Shown one piece after another: positions 15,352 through 22,968 of a stretch of DNA of 64,000 nucleotides. The stretch is from HGM13006 sp900757695 (GTDB taxonomy: Bacteria; Bacillota; Clostridia; Oscillospirales; Oscillospiraceae). The notes beneath the pieces were generated by a model that was not told where the DNA came from, searched no databases, and saw nothing but the letters and a program-made list of their open reading frames with translations. A program made the position numbers and the translations under genes. The stretch lies in assembly GCA_959607825.1 (NCBI GenBank), contig CAUHNW010000010.1:1-64000 (forward strand). The letters run 5' to 3'. How positions within the stretch are numbered: position 1 is the first letter of the stretch; each line of letters begins with the position of its first letter.

Positions 15352-17142
15352 TCATTCCGCCATAGCACGGTCATAAGCGCCCTGCTGAATGGCCAAATAG
15401 TCTTCGATGCCAGCATTCTGGATGCTCTCCACAAAGGAATCATACTCGGTCAGAGGTTTCTCACCGGTGATGAACTTTGCAATGGCCTCCAGGCAGATGG
15501 TCTCAATATCCGAGTAGATATTAGCCGCTCTGGTATTCTCGTCTGCGGACAGGGTCACAGTGGAGGGGATCACCATGGTATCGTCCATACCCTCGTTCCA
15601 GATCTCCGGTGCAGCCTTATCCACATCGGAGTAGCCGGAGGTAACGGCGGTGGGATCAATGACACAGCAGATGGTATCGTTGGATGCATAGATCAGCAGT
15701 GCGTCACGCATGCCCTCGGGTGCGTCAGTGACGGTCTCGTTCAGAACGGGCTTGCCGTCCACATAATCGAAGGATACGCCCTCTACGCCATAGTTGGCCA
15801 GCAGGCTGCCTTCATCGGTGTACCACCAGTCGCCCCAACGGCAAGCCAGCTCCACATTTTTGCAATTGGTGGTGATCTTAAAGCCATTGCCCACGGACTT
15901 CTTGGTGTACTGTGCGAAGTGGTTGATGCTGTCCTTGGTGGCGTGCATGTCATAGGTTGCCTCTACAGAGAAGCCGGGAATCTCAGAAGCATCGTTGTAG
16001 CCGCCCAGATTGCCCTGGTCTGCATAGAAGATGCCTGCATCACCGCTGGTGATGGCGTTTGCATAGTCAGGGCTGTTCCAGTTGGAGTTCAGGGACACAA
16101 AATCAGAATGGATGTAGCCCTTCTCATACCAGTCATGGATCAGGGTGATGTACTCCTTAAAGCCCTCCTCCAGCGGGCCGAACTTGATCTTGCCATCCTC
16201 CACATAGGTGGGAGCCACGCTCATGGGGAAGCTGTTGCAGAAGGCAGATACATTAAATGCAGCAGCCAGCCAGTTGTCCTGAATGGCGCCGGGGGCCAGC
16301 ATGACCAGAGGCTGCTTCAGGCCGTCATCCTTAAAGGCTGCCAGCGTGTTTTCAAATTCCTCAATGGTATAGGGCTTGTCCAGACCCAGCTTCTCCAGCT
16401 CATCGGTACGAATGGCCAGACCGGCCTTCCCCAGAGACTGCTCGGTACGAACAGCATGGAAGCCCACGATATGTCCGCCATCGGTCACAGCCGTATCCAG
16501 CAGCTCGTCATCGGTGGCCAGAATGTTAAAGTAGTTGGGAGCATACTCCGCAATATAATCTGTGAGGTCGTAGTAAATCTCTTCTTCCACAGCAGCGTCA
16601 TCGCCGGTGGTGTAGTTGAGGCCCCAGCCGATCAGATCGGGATAAGCGCCGGAAGCGATCATGACATTGAACTGCTCTGCGGACGCAGAGGTAGAAAGGG
16701 GCTGATACTCCATGTGAACACCGGTCTTTTCTTCCGCCACCTGATAGATCTGGCAGTCCGCCATACCATTGGGATAGGAAGCAAACAGGGGATCCGGGAA
16801 GGTGGCCACCAGCGTCAGGGATTCATCGGTCTCCATCGGATAGGAAATCTCCTCAGGTGCCTCTTCCACGCCGAAAATGTCCTTTGCATGCTGGGTGATC
16901 TCGCCCTCTCCTACTGCGGGCTCGTCCACCACGGAAGCCGCCTCTTCTGCGGATGTGGAAGCCTCGGGCGCAGCCGGTGCCTCCTCCGGTGCTTTGGTCT
17001 CCTGCACCTCAGCAGAAGCATCGGCAGGTGCACTGCCGGATGCCGCCGCAGAATTTGCCTGACCGCCGCAGCCTGCCAACAGCCCAAGGGTCATACAGCC
17101 CGCCAGCAGCGTTGCCAACAATTTTTTCAATTTCTTCACCAT
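15352..17142 (-). CDS. Extracellular solute-binding lipoprotein, large family 1 type (paralogue 2)
   Basis: A 596-residue lipoprotein with lipobox LLAGC (Cys25), an Ala/Ser/Glu linker to about residue 95 and a large binding domain. Long blocks are shared with paralogue 1, such as AAFCNSFPMSV, YEKGYI, NWNSPDYANAI and GDWWY. The duplication is therefore a true tandem one, but the coding sequences have diverged enough to suggest different ligands. It is divergent from the LysR gene, the classical arrangement for a regulated target. No transporter membrane genes are nearby. Confidence 0.9.
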   Translation of the reverse strand: MVKKLKKLLATLLAGCMTLGLLAGCGGQANSAAASGSAPADASAEVQETKAPEEAPAAPEASTSAEEAASVVDEPAVGEGEITQHAKDIFGVEEAPEEISYPMETDESLTLVATFPDPLFASYPNGMADCQIYQVAEEKTGVHMEYQPLSTSASAEQFNVMIASGAYPDLIGWGLNYTTGDDAAVEEEIYYDLTDYIAEYAPNYFNILATDDELLDTAVTDGGHIVGFHAVRTEQSLGKAGLAIRTDELEKLGLDKPYTIEEFENTLAAFKDDGLKQPLVMLAPGAIQDNWLAAAFNVSAFCNSFPMSVAPTYVEDGKIKFGPLEEGFKEYITLIHDWYEKGYIHSDFVSLNSNWNSPDYANAITSGDAGIFYADQGNLGGYNDASEIPGFSVEATYDMHATKDSINHFAQYTKKSVGNGFKITTNCKNVELACRWGDWWYTDEGSLLANYGVEGVSFDYVDGKPVLNETVTDAPEGMRDALLIYASNDTICCVIDPTAVTSGYSDVDKAAPEIWNEGMDDTMVIPSTVTLSADENTRAANIYSDIETICLEAIAKFITGEKPLTEYDSFVESIQNAGIEDYLAIQQGAYDRAMAE

Positions 17143-17247
17143 CTTTCATTGATTTATATCACCGGCACATCCGGAAATATACAAAATAATGTTCAAAATA
17201 TTTCGTTCGCGTTTCATTTGTTTCATTATTGTTACGCAGTTATTTAG

Positions 17248-17277
17248 ATTATAACATAGTCAAAATTTTCTGTACAA
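17248..17277 (-). promoter_or_regulatory. Promoter of solute-binding paralogue 2
   Basis: TTGTAC (17272-17277), an 18-base spacer and TATAAT (17248-17253) on the minus strand, the same design as for paralogue 1. Confidence 0.75.
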
Positions 17278-17288
17278 CACAAAATATT

Positions 17289-17307
17289 GATGGCACTACT
17301 TAATTTA
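17289..17307. promoter_or_regulatory. Candidate LysR-type operator, copy 2
   Basis: GATGGCACTACTTAATTTA overlaps the -35 box of lysR (17304-17309) and sits 11 bases upstream of the paralogue 2 -35 box. ATGGCA occurs at 17290 and again at 17311, two helical turns apart. The position fits autorepression of the regulator plus control of the divergent gene. Confidence 0.55.
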
Positions 17308-17332
17308 CTTATGGCAGATTTCATGTTATAAT
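17304..17332 (+). promoter_or_regulatory. Promoter of the LysR-type regulator
   Basis: TTTACT (17304-17309), 17 bases, TATAAT (17327-17332) on the plus strand, overlapping the candidate operator. Confidence 0.75.
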
Positions 17333-17378
17333 TCTACTTGGCAGCTTACCGATATCCCGCAGAAAGGAGCCCATCTCT

Positions 17379-18278
17379 ATGACCATCAAGCAGATCCACT
17401 ACTTTATCGCTGTAGCGGAGACAAAAAGCTTTACCAATGCCGCCCGGAATTACTTCATTGCTCAGACGGCTATGAGCCAGCAGATCAGCGCACTGGAAAA
17501 AGAGCTGGGATTTCTTCTGTTTCACCGAAGCAATCGTTCCGTAGAACTGACGCAGGCCGGGCAAGTGCTCTATGACCAGCTCCGGCCTCTGGTACTCAAT
17601 CTGGAACGTGCCGTGGAATCTGCCTCTGCCATTGCCGGAGTTCAGTCCACCATATTTCGAATTGGCCTTTTCGATCAGGCCGTCAACCGTTTTCTGGCCC
17701 CGGCTCTCCATGAATTCAGCGAAGCAGAGCCCAACGCAACGCCGCTGCTGATTTCCGATAACCACATCATGCTGTTGGAATCCCTCTCCAACCGCACCAT
17801 CGACGCCGTTCTGCTGGGCAAGCGTTACTACCAGCCTCGGGCGTCACTGGAAGCCACGGAGCTTTTTTCCTATCAGGTACTGGATTATGTTCTGGCCGTC
17901 CCGGCCTCCCATCCCCTGGCTGAGGCTCCATCCGCAGAATGGTCAGACCTGCAAGGGCTGTCCCTGATCGCATACAGTCCCTTCAAAGAGGATCAGCAGG
18001 CAGTCTCCCTGACTGCGCTGCTGCAGTCCCACGGTGTTTCCGCCAATATACTGCTTTCCAGCCGGGATGTCCCCACGGCGCTGCTCTATGTAGAAGCCGG
18101 TATGGGGTGCTGTCTGCTTCCGGCCCGTGCCGCAATCTATAAGAATCCGCAGATTGCCATGCTGCCGGTCAAGGAGGACCTCCGGGACACCATGCTGCTG
18201 ATTGCACACCGTGACAACGACAGTCATCTGCTCTCCCGATTCACTTCCATTTGCAAAAAATCTCTGATCGGTACATAA
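17379..18278 (+). CDS. LysR-type transcriptional regulator
   Basis: A 299-residue DNA-binding regulator. The winged helix-turn-helix covers residues 1-60 (YFIAVAETKSFTNAARNYFIAQTAMSQQISALEKELG), and the effector-binding domain with a two-lobe substrate-binding fold covers about 90-290. Its ligand is unknown. It is divergent from solute-binding paralogue 2 with a 236-base shared region; a second copy of the same operator-like element lies before paralogue 1. I infer that it controls both. AAAGGAG precedes the ATG. The CoA-transferase gene downstream is convergent and separately controlled. Confidence 0.92.
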   Translation: MTIKQIHYFIAVAETKSFTNAARNYFIAQTAMSQQISALEKELGFLLFHRSNRSVELTQAGQVLYDQLRPLVLNLERAVESASAIAGVQSTIFRIGLFDQAVNRFLAPALHEFSEAEPNATPLLISDNHIMLLESLSNRTIDAVLLGKRYYQPRASLEATELFSYQVLDYVLAVPASHPLAEAPSAEWSDLQGLSLIAYSPFKEDQQAVSLTALLQSHGVSANILLSSRDVPTALLYVEAGMGCCLLPARAAIYKNPQIAMLPVKEDLRDTMLLIAHRDNDSHLLSRFTSICKKSLIGT

Positions 18279-18281
18279 AAT

Positions 18282-18322
18282 AAATGTGCTGGCACAGGAT
18301 ACACTCCCGTGTCAGCACATTT
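18282..18322. terminator. Bidirectional terminator
   Basis: Arms AAATGTGCTG (18282-18291) and CAGCACATTT (18313-18322) lie between the convergent LysR and CoA-transferase genes. Confidence 0.8.
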
Positions 18323-18329
18323 GCTTTCC

Positions 18330-19625
18330 TTACCAGATCATTAATTTGTCTGCTTCTTCCCGCAGCTGCTGGCGGAAATCCGGGTGGGCAATGGCAATCA
18401 GCGCATCTCTCCGCTGCCGGACCGTCTTGCCTCGGAGATGGGCAATGCCATATTCGGTTACCACATAGTCCACAATATTTCTGGAGATCGACACCACCGA
18501 ACCCGGCGTCAGCCCCGGCTGGATCCGGGAAACGGTTCCGCCCTTGGCCGTGGAGGCCAGCGCAAGGATCCCCCGTCCTCCCTTGGAATGAAACGCCCCA
18601 TAGGCAAAGTCAAAGGCTCCGCCTGTGCCGGAGAACTGCTGAAAGCCCAGTGACTCCGAGCATACCTGTCCGGTCAGATCCATCTGAAGGGCGGAATTCA
18701 CCGAGACCATATGATCATTCTGTGCAATGACAAATGGATCGTTGACATAGCTGACAGGCAGCACCCGGATCAGCGGGTTTCGATCAATATATTTGCAAAA
18801 GTCCTTACTGCCCCACGCAAAAGCGCAGATGCTCTGGCCCGGATGCATATTTTTCCGATAATTATTGATGACGCCCGCTTCCATCAGCTTTCCCATGGCA
18901 TCGGAAAACATCTCCGTATGGACACCCAGATCCTTTTTATCCATCAGTGCATCCGCCATGGCGTTGGGCAGGCCGCCAATTCCCAGCTGAATGGTATCCC
19001 CATCCCGAATCAGTGATGCCACATTCTGCGCAATTTTCTGCTGTACCTCTGTGATCGGATATTCCGGTGCAGCGGAAATATCCCCCTCCGCCTTTACAAA
19101 AAAGTCCACCTTTTCCACCGGGATCTGAATGGTGCCGATGGTCTTGGGGATATTTTCATTGACCTCAAAAATCACAAGATCCGCAACCTGCATCATCTCC
19201 CGCTCCATCTGCTGGCTCATGGACATGCAGACGTAGCCATATTCGTCCAAAGGCGTGACCGCTGCCATAAACACCGTAGGCTTCTTTGTCTCGATGATGG
19301 TCTGGCTGAGAGAATGCATATTGTGGGGTGCAAAGCTCACCCTTCCGGATGGATGGATCTTCCGCAGGGGTGCGCCATAAAAGGCGCTCAGCAGGTCGAT
19401 CCTGCCCTTGAGGCTGTTATCCATGATAAAGGGATATTCCTCCGAAGGGTTGTTGATCCATACGGTCACATCCTCCACCCTGTCTCGAATGGTATGCAGC
19501 TGCCGCAGCAGATTTCTGGGCTCATTCCCATAATGGCCCACGGCAATGGTATCCCCCGACCGGATCTTTTCCAGTGCCTCGGGGATGGAGATGAACTTGG
19601 ATTCGTATATTTCACGTTTTGTCAT
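18330..19625 (-). CDS. Acetyl-CoA hydrolase/transferase family CoA-transferase (4-hydroxybutyrate CoA-transferase-like)
   Basis: A 431-residue enzyme of the AbfT/Cat family that moves CoA between acetyl-CoA and another short acid such as butyrate or 4-hydroxybutyrate. The family Glu that forms the CoA thioester is probably in DLGVHTEMFSD, near residue 240, and the oxyanion loop GIGGLPNAM precedes it. The GTGGAFDFAYGAFHSKGGRG segment is also conserved. Its exact acid substrate cannot be read from the sequence. It is expressed alone from a promoter at 19668-19695, with AGGAG ahead of the ATG. In a fermenting anaerobe it may belong to butyrate or aminobutyrate metabolism. Confidence 0.88.
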   Translation of the reverse strand: MTKREIYESKFISIPEALEKIRSGDTIAVGHYGNEPRNLLRQLHTIRDRVEDVTVWINNPSEEYPFIMDNSLKGRIDLLSAFYGAPLRKIHPSGRVSFAPHNMHSLSQTIIETKKPTVFMAAVTPLDEYGYVCMSMSQQMEREMMQVADLVIFEVNENIPKTIGTIQIPVEKVDFFVKAEGDISAAPEYPITEVQQKIAQNVASLIRDGDTIQLGIGGLPNAMADALMDKKDLGVHTEMFSDAMGKLMEAGVINNYRKNMHPGQSICAFAWGSKDFCKYIDRNPLIRVLPVSYVNDPFVIAQNDHMVSVNSALQMDLTGQVCSESLGFQQFSGTGGAFDFAYGAFHSKGGRGILALASTAKGGTVSRIQPGLTPGSVVSISRNIVDYVVTEYGIAHLRGKTVRQRRDALIAIAHPDFRQQLREEADKLMIW

Positions 19626-19667
19626 AGAGCAAACTCCTGTTCTACTGGGTTATACTGTACAGCATTC

Positions 19668-19695
19668 ATTATATCCAATCGCCATAAAGTATCAA
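19668..19695 (-). promoter_or_regulatory. Promoter of the CoA-transferase gene
   Basis: TTGATA, 16 bases, TATAAT (19668-19673) on the minus strand. Confidence 0.7.
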
Positions 19696-19771
19696 TACGC
19701 AAAATGCAAAAATCCTCCGCCCAATTTCGCTGCTCCCAGAGCAAATCGTCAAAAGCACAAATTTCGCGCAA

Positions 19772-19806
19772 AAAGGCCCCGCCTTCCAACGGAAGGCAGG
19801 GCCTTT
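19772..19806 (-). terminator. Terminator of the rpsF-ssb-rpsR operon
   Basis: Arms AAAGGCCCCGCCTTCC (19772-19787) and GGAAGGCAGGGCCTTT (19791-19806), followed by a T-run on the minus strand. Confidence 0.88.
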
Positions 19807-19818
19807 ATACATACAGTC

Positions 19819-20052
19819 TTAGTCGGTGACGTAAGGCAGCAGTGCGATCTGACGAGCACGCTTAATGGCGGTGGTCAGCTGGCGCTGATGCTTTGCGCAG
19901 GTGCCGGTGGTTCTGCGGGGCAGGATCTTGCCGCGCTCAGACAGATACCGGCGAAGCTTTGCAGCCTCCTTATAGTCGATGTGCTCGACCTTATCGACAC
20001 AGAAGCTGCATACCTTGCGGCGCTTCCGGCCTCTAGCTCTATCGTTAGCCAT
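19819..20052 (-). CDS. rpsR: 30S ribosomal protein S18
   Basis: A 77-residue small-subunit protein that pairs with S6 on the platform of the 30S subunit. The core, DYKEAAKLRRYLSERGKILPRRTTGTCAKHQRQL, is diagnostic. CSFCVDKVEHIDY near the N-terminus carries two cysteines, as in zinc-binding (C+) variants. It is the third gene of the standard rpsF-ssb-rpsR operon. Confidence 0.97.
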   Translation of the reverse strand: MANDRARGRKRRKVCSFCVDKVEHIDYKEAAKLRRYLSERGKILPRRTTGTCAKHQRQLTTAIKRARQIALLPYVTD

Positions 20053-20093
20053 GGATATTCCTCCTATCTTGTAAAAGTACGTTTGGAAACAGA

Positions 20094-20561
20094 TCAGAAG
20101 GGCAGATCGCTGTCATCATCCTCCAGCATGGAGAACTCAGAGTTTGCAGCGGGGGCTGCCGGTGCGGAATAACTGCCGGCTGCCGGAGCAGAGAAGCTGC
20201 TGCCGCCAAACTCGGAATAGCTGCCGCTGGAGCCGCTGTCGCGCTTGGAGCTGCCGAAGTATACGTTATCCGCTACTACCTCAGCGCTACGGCGCTTGCC
20301 GCCTTCTTTATCGGTCCAGGATCTGATCTGAAGTCTGCCGGATACCACTGCCATGCTACCCTTGGTGAAGTACTTGGAGACGAACTCTCCGGTGCTTCTC
20401 CATGCAACGATGTCAATGAAATCACACTCTTTCTCGCCGTTCTGGCTCTTGAAATCACGGTCAACAGCCAGTGTGAACGAAGCCACGGCGATACCGCTGC
20501 CGGTGCGGCGAAGCTCCGGGTCGCGGGTCAGTCGGCCCATGAGAACAATATGGTTCAGCAT
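20094..20561 (-). CDS. ssb: Single-stranded DNA-binding protein
   Basis: A 155-residue SSB that protects single-stranded DNA in replication and repair. The OB fold spans residues 1-105 (MLNHIVLMGRLTRDPELRRTGSGIAVASFTLAV). A Gly/Ser/Ala linker follows, and the acidic partner-binding tail ends in DDDSDLPF. It lies between rpsF and rpsR, as in most Firmicutes. Confidence 0.97.
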   Translation of the reverse strand: MLNHIVLMGRLTRDPELRRTGSGIAVASFTLAVDRDFKSQNGEKECDFIDIVAWRSTGEFVSKYFTKGSMAVVSGRLQIRSWTDKEGGKRRSAEVVADNVYFGSSKRDSGSSGSYSEFGGSSFSAPAAGSYSAPAAPAANSEFSMLEDDDSDLPF

Positions 20562-20573
20562 GAACAGGCCTCC

Positions 20574-20870
20574 TTACGCTTCAACGGTGGTGATGAGGCA
20601 GCGCATGATGCCGTCGGTGATCTTCATCACACGATCCAGCTCTGCGGGAAGCTCAGGCTTGGACTCAAAGGTCATGAGAACATAGTAGCCCTCATTCAGG
20701 TCCTCAATGGGATAGGCCAGACGACGCTTGCCCCACTCGTTTACCTCGGTGAGGGTGCCCTCTGCTTCCACCATTGCCTTGAACTTTTCCACCAGCGCCT
20801 GAGTATCCTCCTCAGTGAGCTGAGGATTGATGATATACAGCGCCTCGTACTTTTCGGAAATCTTAGCCAT
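20574..20870 (-). CDS. rpsF: 30S ribosomal protein S6
   Basis: A 98-residue small-subunit protein, partner of S18. MAKISEKYEALYIINPQLTEED and the WGKRRLAYPIEDLNEGYYVLM block are typical. A longer frame reaches 20921, but AAAGGAGGTG eight bases before the ATG at 20870 decides the start. It is the first gene of the operon. The leader contains a strong hairpin at 20900-20920, which may be the place where the S6:S18 pair represses its own mRNA, as is known in other bacteria. Confidence 0.96.
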   Translation of the reverse strand: MAKISEKYEALYIINPQLTEEDTQALVEKFKAMVEAEGTLTEVNEWGKRRLAYPIEDLNEGYYVLMTFESKPELPAELDRVMKITDGIMRCLITTVEA

Positions 20871-20899
20871 GTTGTTTGCACCTCCTTTTGGACATATGG

Positions 20900-20920
20900 C
20901 CGCAGGTCCCGCCTGCGGCA
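20900..20920 (-). promoter_or_regulatory. Hairpin in the rpsF leader
   Basis: GCCGCAGG/CCTGCGGC arms with a five-base loop lie just upstream of the ribosome site. Position fits S6:S18 autoregulation, but I could not confirm the conserved bulge of the published motif. Confidence 0.4.
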
Positions 20921-20955
20921 AGGATATGCTGTCTTTTCATAAGAACAGCCTTTCT

Positions 20956-20984
20956 ATTATATAGTTTTTTCTCTCCTTTGTCAA
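20956..20984 (-). promoter_or_regulatory. Consensus promoter of rpsF-ssb-rpsR
   Basis: TTGACA, 17 bases, TATAAT on the minus strand: an exact sigma-A consensus, as expected for ribosomal protein genes. Confidence 0.93.
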
Positions 20985-21002
20985 CCCTTTTTCGCATATA
21001 AT

Positions 21003-21028
21003 TAAGGGGATGCACCTGCATCCCCTTA
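21003..21028 (-). terminator. Terminator of the MarR gene
   Basis: Arms TAAGGGGATGC and GCATCCCCTTA with a four-base loop lie directly after the MarR stop on the minus strand. Confidence 0.8.
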
Positions 21029-21039
21029 AAATTCCATAT

Positions 21040-21507
21040 TTAGCCCTGATCCAGATTTTCCAGCACCTGCCGCAGGCACTGGCGCAGCATATCCTGCTGT
21101 TCTTCCGTCAGGCCCTTTACCAGATTGGCCTCTGCCTGATCTCTCGCGCTATCCAGCACCGCCCGAACCTCCATGCCCTTATCGGTCAGCAGCACCCGCT
21201 TATTTCGGGTGTCCTGAGGCAGGCGTTCACAGCGGATGAAGCCCTTCTGCTCCAGATTCCGAACCAGCGAGGAAACGCTGGACGCCTTAATGCCAAGTGC
21301 ATACTCCAGATCACGCTGATTGACATCGCCCTTGTCCAACTGGCCGAACAGGCGGGTCAGTACCCGGGACTGGGGATACGTTACATCGTAATCTACAAAC
21401 AGCTTATCAAAATACTGCCGAATGCCGTAGGATATATTTGTGATCAGGTATCCTACATCCGGATTCTCCTGTACCGGCAGTTTCTTGTCTACTCGCTTTT
21501 CTTCCAT
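21040..21507 (-). CDS. MarR-family transcriptional regulator
   Basis: A 155-residue winged-helix repressor. The central part, GDVNQRDLEYALGIKASSVSSLVRNLEQKGFIRCERLPQDTRNKRVLLT, is a textbook MarR DNA-binding and wing region; the terminal helices form the dimer. Its ligand is unknown. The gene stands alone between terminators. A perfect inverted repeat at 21578-21603 covers its own -10 box, so autorepression is likely. Confidence 0.92.
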   Translation of the reverse strand: MEEKRVDKKLPVQENPDVGYLITNISYGIRQYFDKLFVDYDVTYPQSRVLTRLFGQLDKGDVNQRDLEYALGIKASSVSSLVRNLEQKGFIRCERLPQDTRNKRVLLTDKGMEVRAVLDSARDQAEANLVKGLTEEQQDMLRQCLRQVLENLDQG

Positions 21508-21577
21508 GGGTCGATTCTCCCTTCATTGATTTTCGCAGTTGGTCAGACTGGCGTATTGTTTCGATCATCCTATCTTC

Positions 21578-21603
21578 AAACTGTTTCACACATCAAACAG
21601 TTT
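21578..21603. promoter_or_regulatory. Probable MarR operator
   Basis: AAACTGTTT (21578-21586) and its inverted copy AAACAGTTT (21595-21603), separated by eight bases, overlap the -10 box and start of the marR promoter. Confidence 0.65.
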
Positions 21604-21627
21604 ATTATCAAAACAATATTTTGTCAA
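21599..21627 (-). promoter_or_regulatory. Promoter of the MarR gene
   Basis: TTGACA (21622-21627), 17 bases, TAAACT (21599-21604) on the minus strand. Confidence 0.65.
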
Positions 21628-21686
21628 GGGAAATATCCCTCTTTTTTTGCCGTTTCTTCTGTTTTTCCCGGAAACAGCACGCAAAA

Positions 21687-21724
21687 AATGGGCACACCGC
21701 CAGACTCCATGCGGCATGCCCATT
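21687..21724 (-). terminator. Terminator of the hom-lysC operon
   Basis: Outer arms AATGGGCA/TGCCCATT with inner ACCGC/GCGGC pairs, and a T-run on the minus strand, lie 15 bases beyond the lysC stop. Confidence 0.8.
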
Positions 21725-21738
21725 GCTTTTTCCGGTGA

Positions 21739-22947
21739 TTACGCAAAAAACTTTGCGTGGATCGCCGCAACAGCCCGGTCTGTATCCTCCTTGTCAATGA
21801 GCACAGACACCTTGATCTCACTGGTGGAGATCATCATAATGTTGATATGCGCCTCATAAAGCGCCTCAAACATGGTCGCCGCAACGCCGGGGTTATCCAC
21901 CATGCCGCCGCCGACCACAGAGACCTTTGCAACATCCTGATTGATGTCTACATGGTCAAAGCCCAGTGCATCCTGATTCTCCTTGATGATGTGGTATGCC
22001 TTTTCCGCCACATCACTGGCCACCGTAAAGCTGATGTCCTTGGAATCCGCACGGCCAATGGACTGAAGGATGATGTCAACATTCACCTTTTCTCTTGCCA
22101 GCAGATTGAATACCTTAAAGGCCACGCCGGGAATATCCTTCAGGCCCACCAGTGCCAGACGGGCTACATTCTTATCCTGCGCTACGCCGCTGATATACGT
22201 CTTTTCCACTTGTTTCACAGCCTCCTTGACAATGGTTCCGGGCGCTCCTGTAAAGCTGGAGAGCACCTCAATATTCATATTGTACCGCTTGGCCATTTCC
22301 ACCGAGCGGTTGTGGAGCACCTGTGCGCCCAGAGACGCCAGCTCCAGCATTTCATCAAAGGTGATTTCTTCAATTTTCCGGGCATTGGGTACCTTTCGGG
22401 GATCTGCCGTGTAGACGCCGTCTACATCGGTATAGATCTGACACAGGTCTGCCCGCAGGGCAACCGCCAGCGCTACTGCCGTGGTGTCAGAGCCGCCCCG
22501 GCCCAGCGTGGTAACATCCCCATACTTGTTGATGCCCTGAAATCCGGCCACCAGTACGATCTTATGCTGATCCAGCTCCTCCTGAATCCGTGTGCCGGAT
22601 ACCCGCTTGATCCGTGCTGCGCCATAGGCCGCCGTGGTCTCCATGCCCACCTGCCAGCCCGTCAGGGATACCACCGGGAAGCCCAGCTTCTCAATGGCCA
22701 TGGCCATCAGCGCAATGGACATCTGCTCGCCTGTATTGAGCAGCATATCCATCTCCCGCCGGGAAGCCGCAGGATTGAGCTCCGCCGCTTTTTCCAGCAG
22801 CTCGTCTGTGGTGTCGCCCTGTGCAGACAGAACCACCACCACCTGATTCCCCTTCTTAAATGTATTTGTAATGATCTCTGCCACATGCAGGATCCGTTCG
22901 GCATTGGCCACAGAGCTGCCGCCGAACTTCTGAACAATCAGTGCCAT
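21739..22947 (-). CDS. lysC: Aspartate kinase
   Basis: Phosphorylates aspartate, the first step to lysine, threonine and methionine. The 402 residues cover the kinase domain (KFGGSSVAN at residues 6-14, GRGGSDTTAVALA near 150) and two C-terminal ACT domains (about 265-400), the usual feedback site. It is the last gene of an operon with the ACT/HTH protein and hom. No lysine riboswitch is visible: the operon leader is too short, and the gene follows hom by 21 bases. Confidence 0.97.
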   Translation of the reverse strand: MALIVQKFGGSSVANAERILHVAEIITNTFKKGNQVVVVLSAQGDTTDELLEKAAELNPAASRREMDMLLNTGEQMSIALMAMAIEKLGFPVVSLTGWQVGMETTAAYGAARIKRVSGTRIQEELDQHKIVLVAGFQGINKYGDVTTLGRGGSDTTAVALAVALRADLCQIYTDVDGVYTADPRKVPNARKIEEITFDEMLELASLGAQVLHNRSVEMAKRYNMNIEVLSSFTGAPGTIVKEAVKQVEKTYISGVAQDKNVARLALVGLKDIPGVAFKVFNLLAREKVNVDIILQSIGRADSKDISFTVASDVAEKAYHIIKENQDALGFDHVDINQDVAKVSVVGGGMVDNPGVAATMFEALYEAHINIMMISTSEIKVSVLIDKEDTDRAVAAIHAKFFA

Positions 22948-22968
22948 AGTGTCCTCCAGATCTATCCG

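Noticed and set aside
15352..17142. Recent transposition of the solute-binding gene
   Set aside because: No terminal inverted repeats, target duplications or transposase; the two copies are well diverged, so an old tandem duplication is simpler.
13880..17247. Long plus-strand frames opposite both solute-binding genes
   Set aside because: Their similarity to each other only reflects the paralogy of the genes on the other strand.
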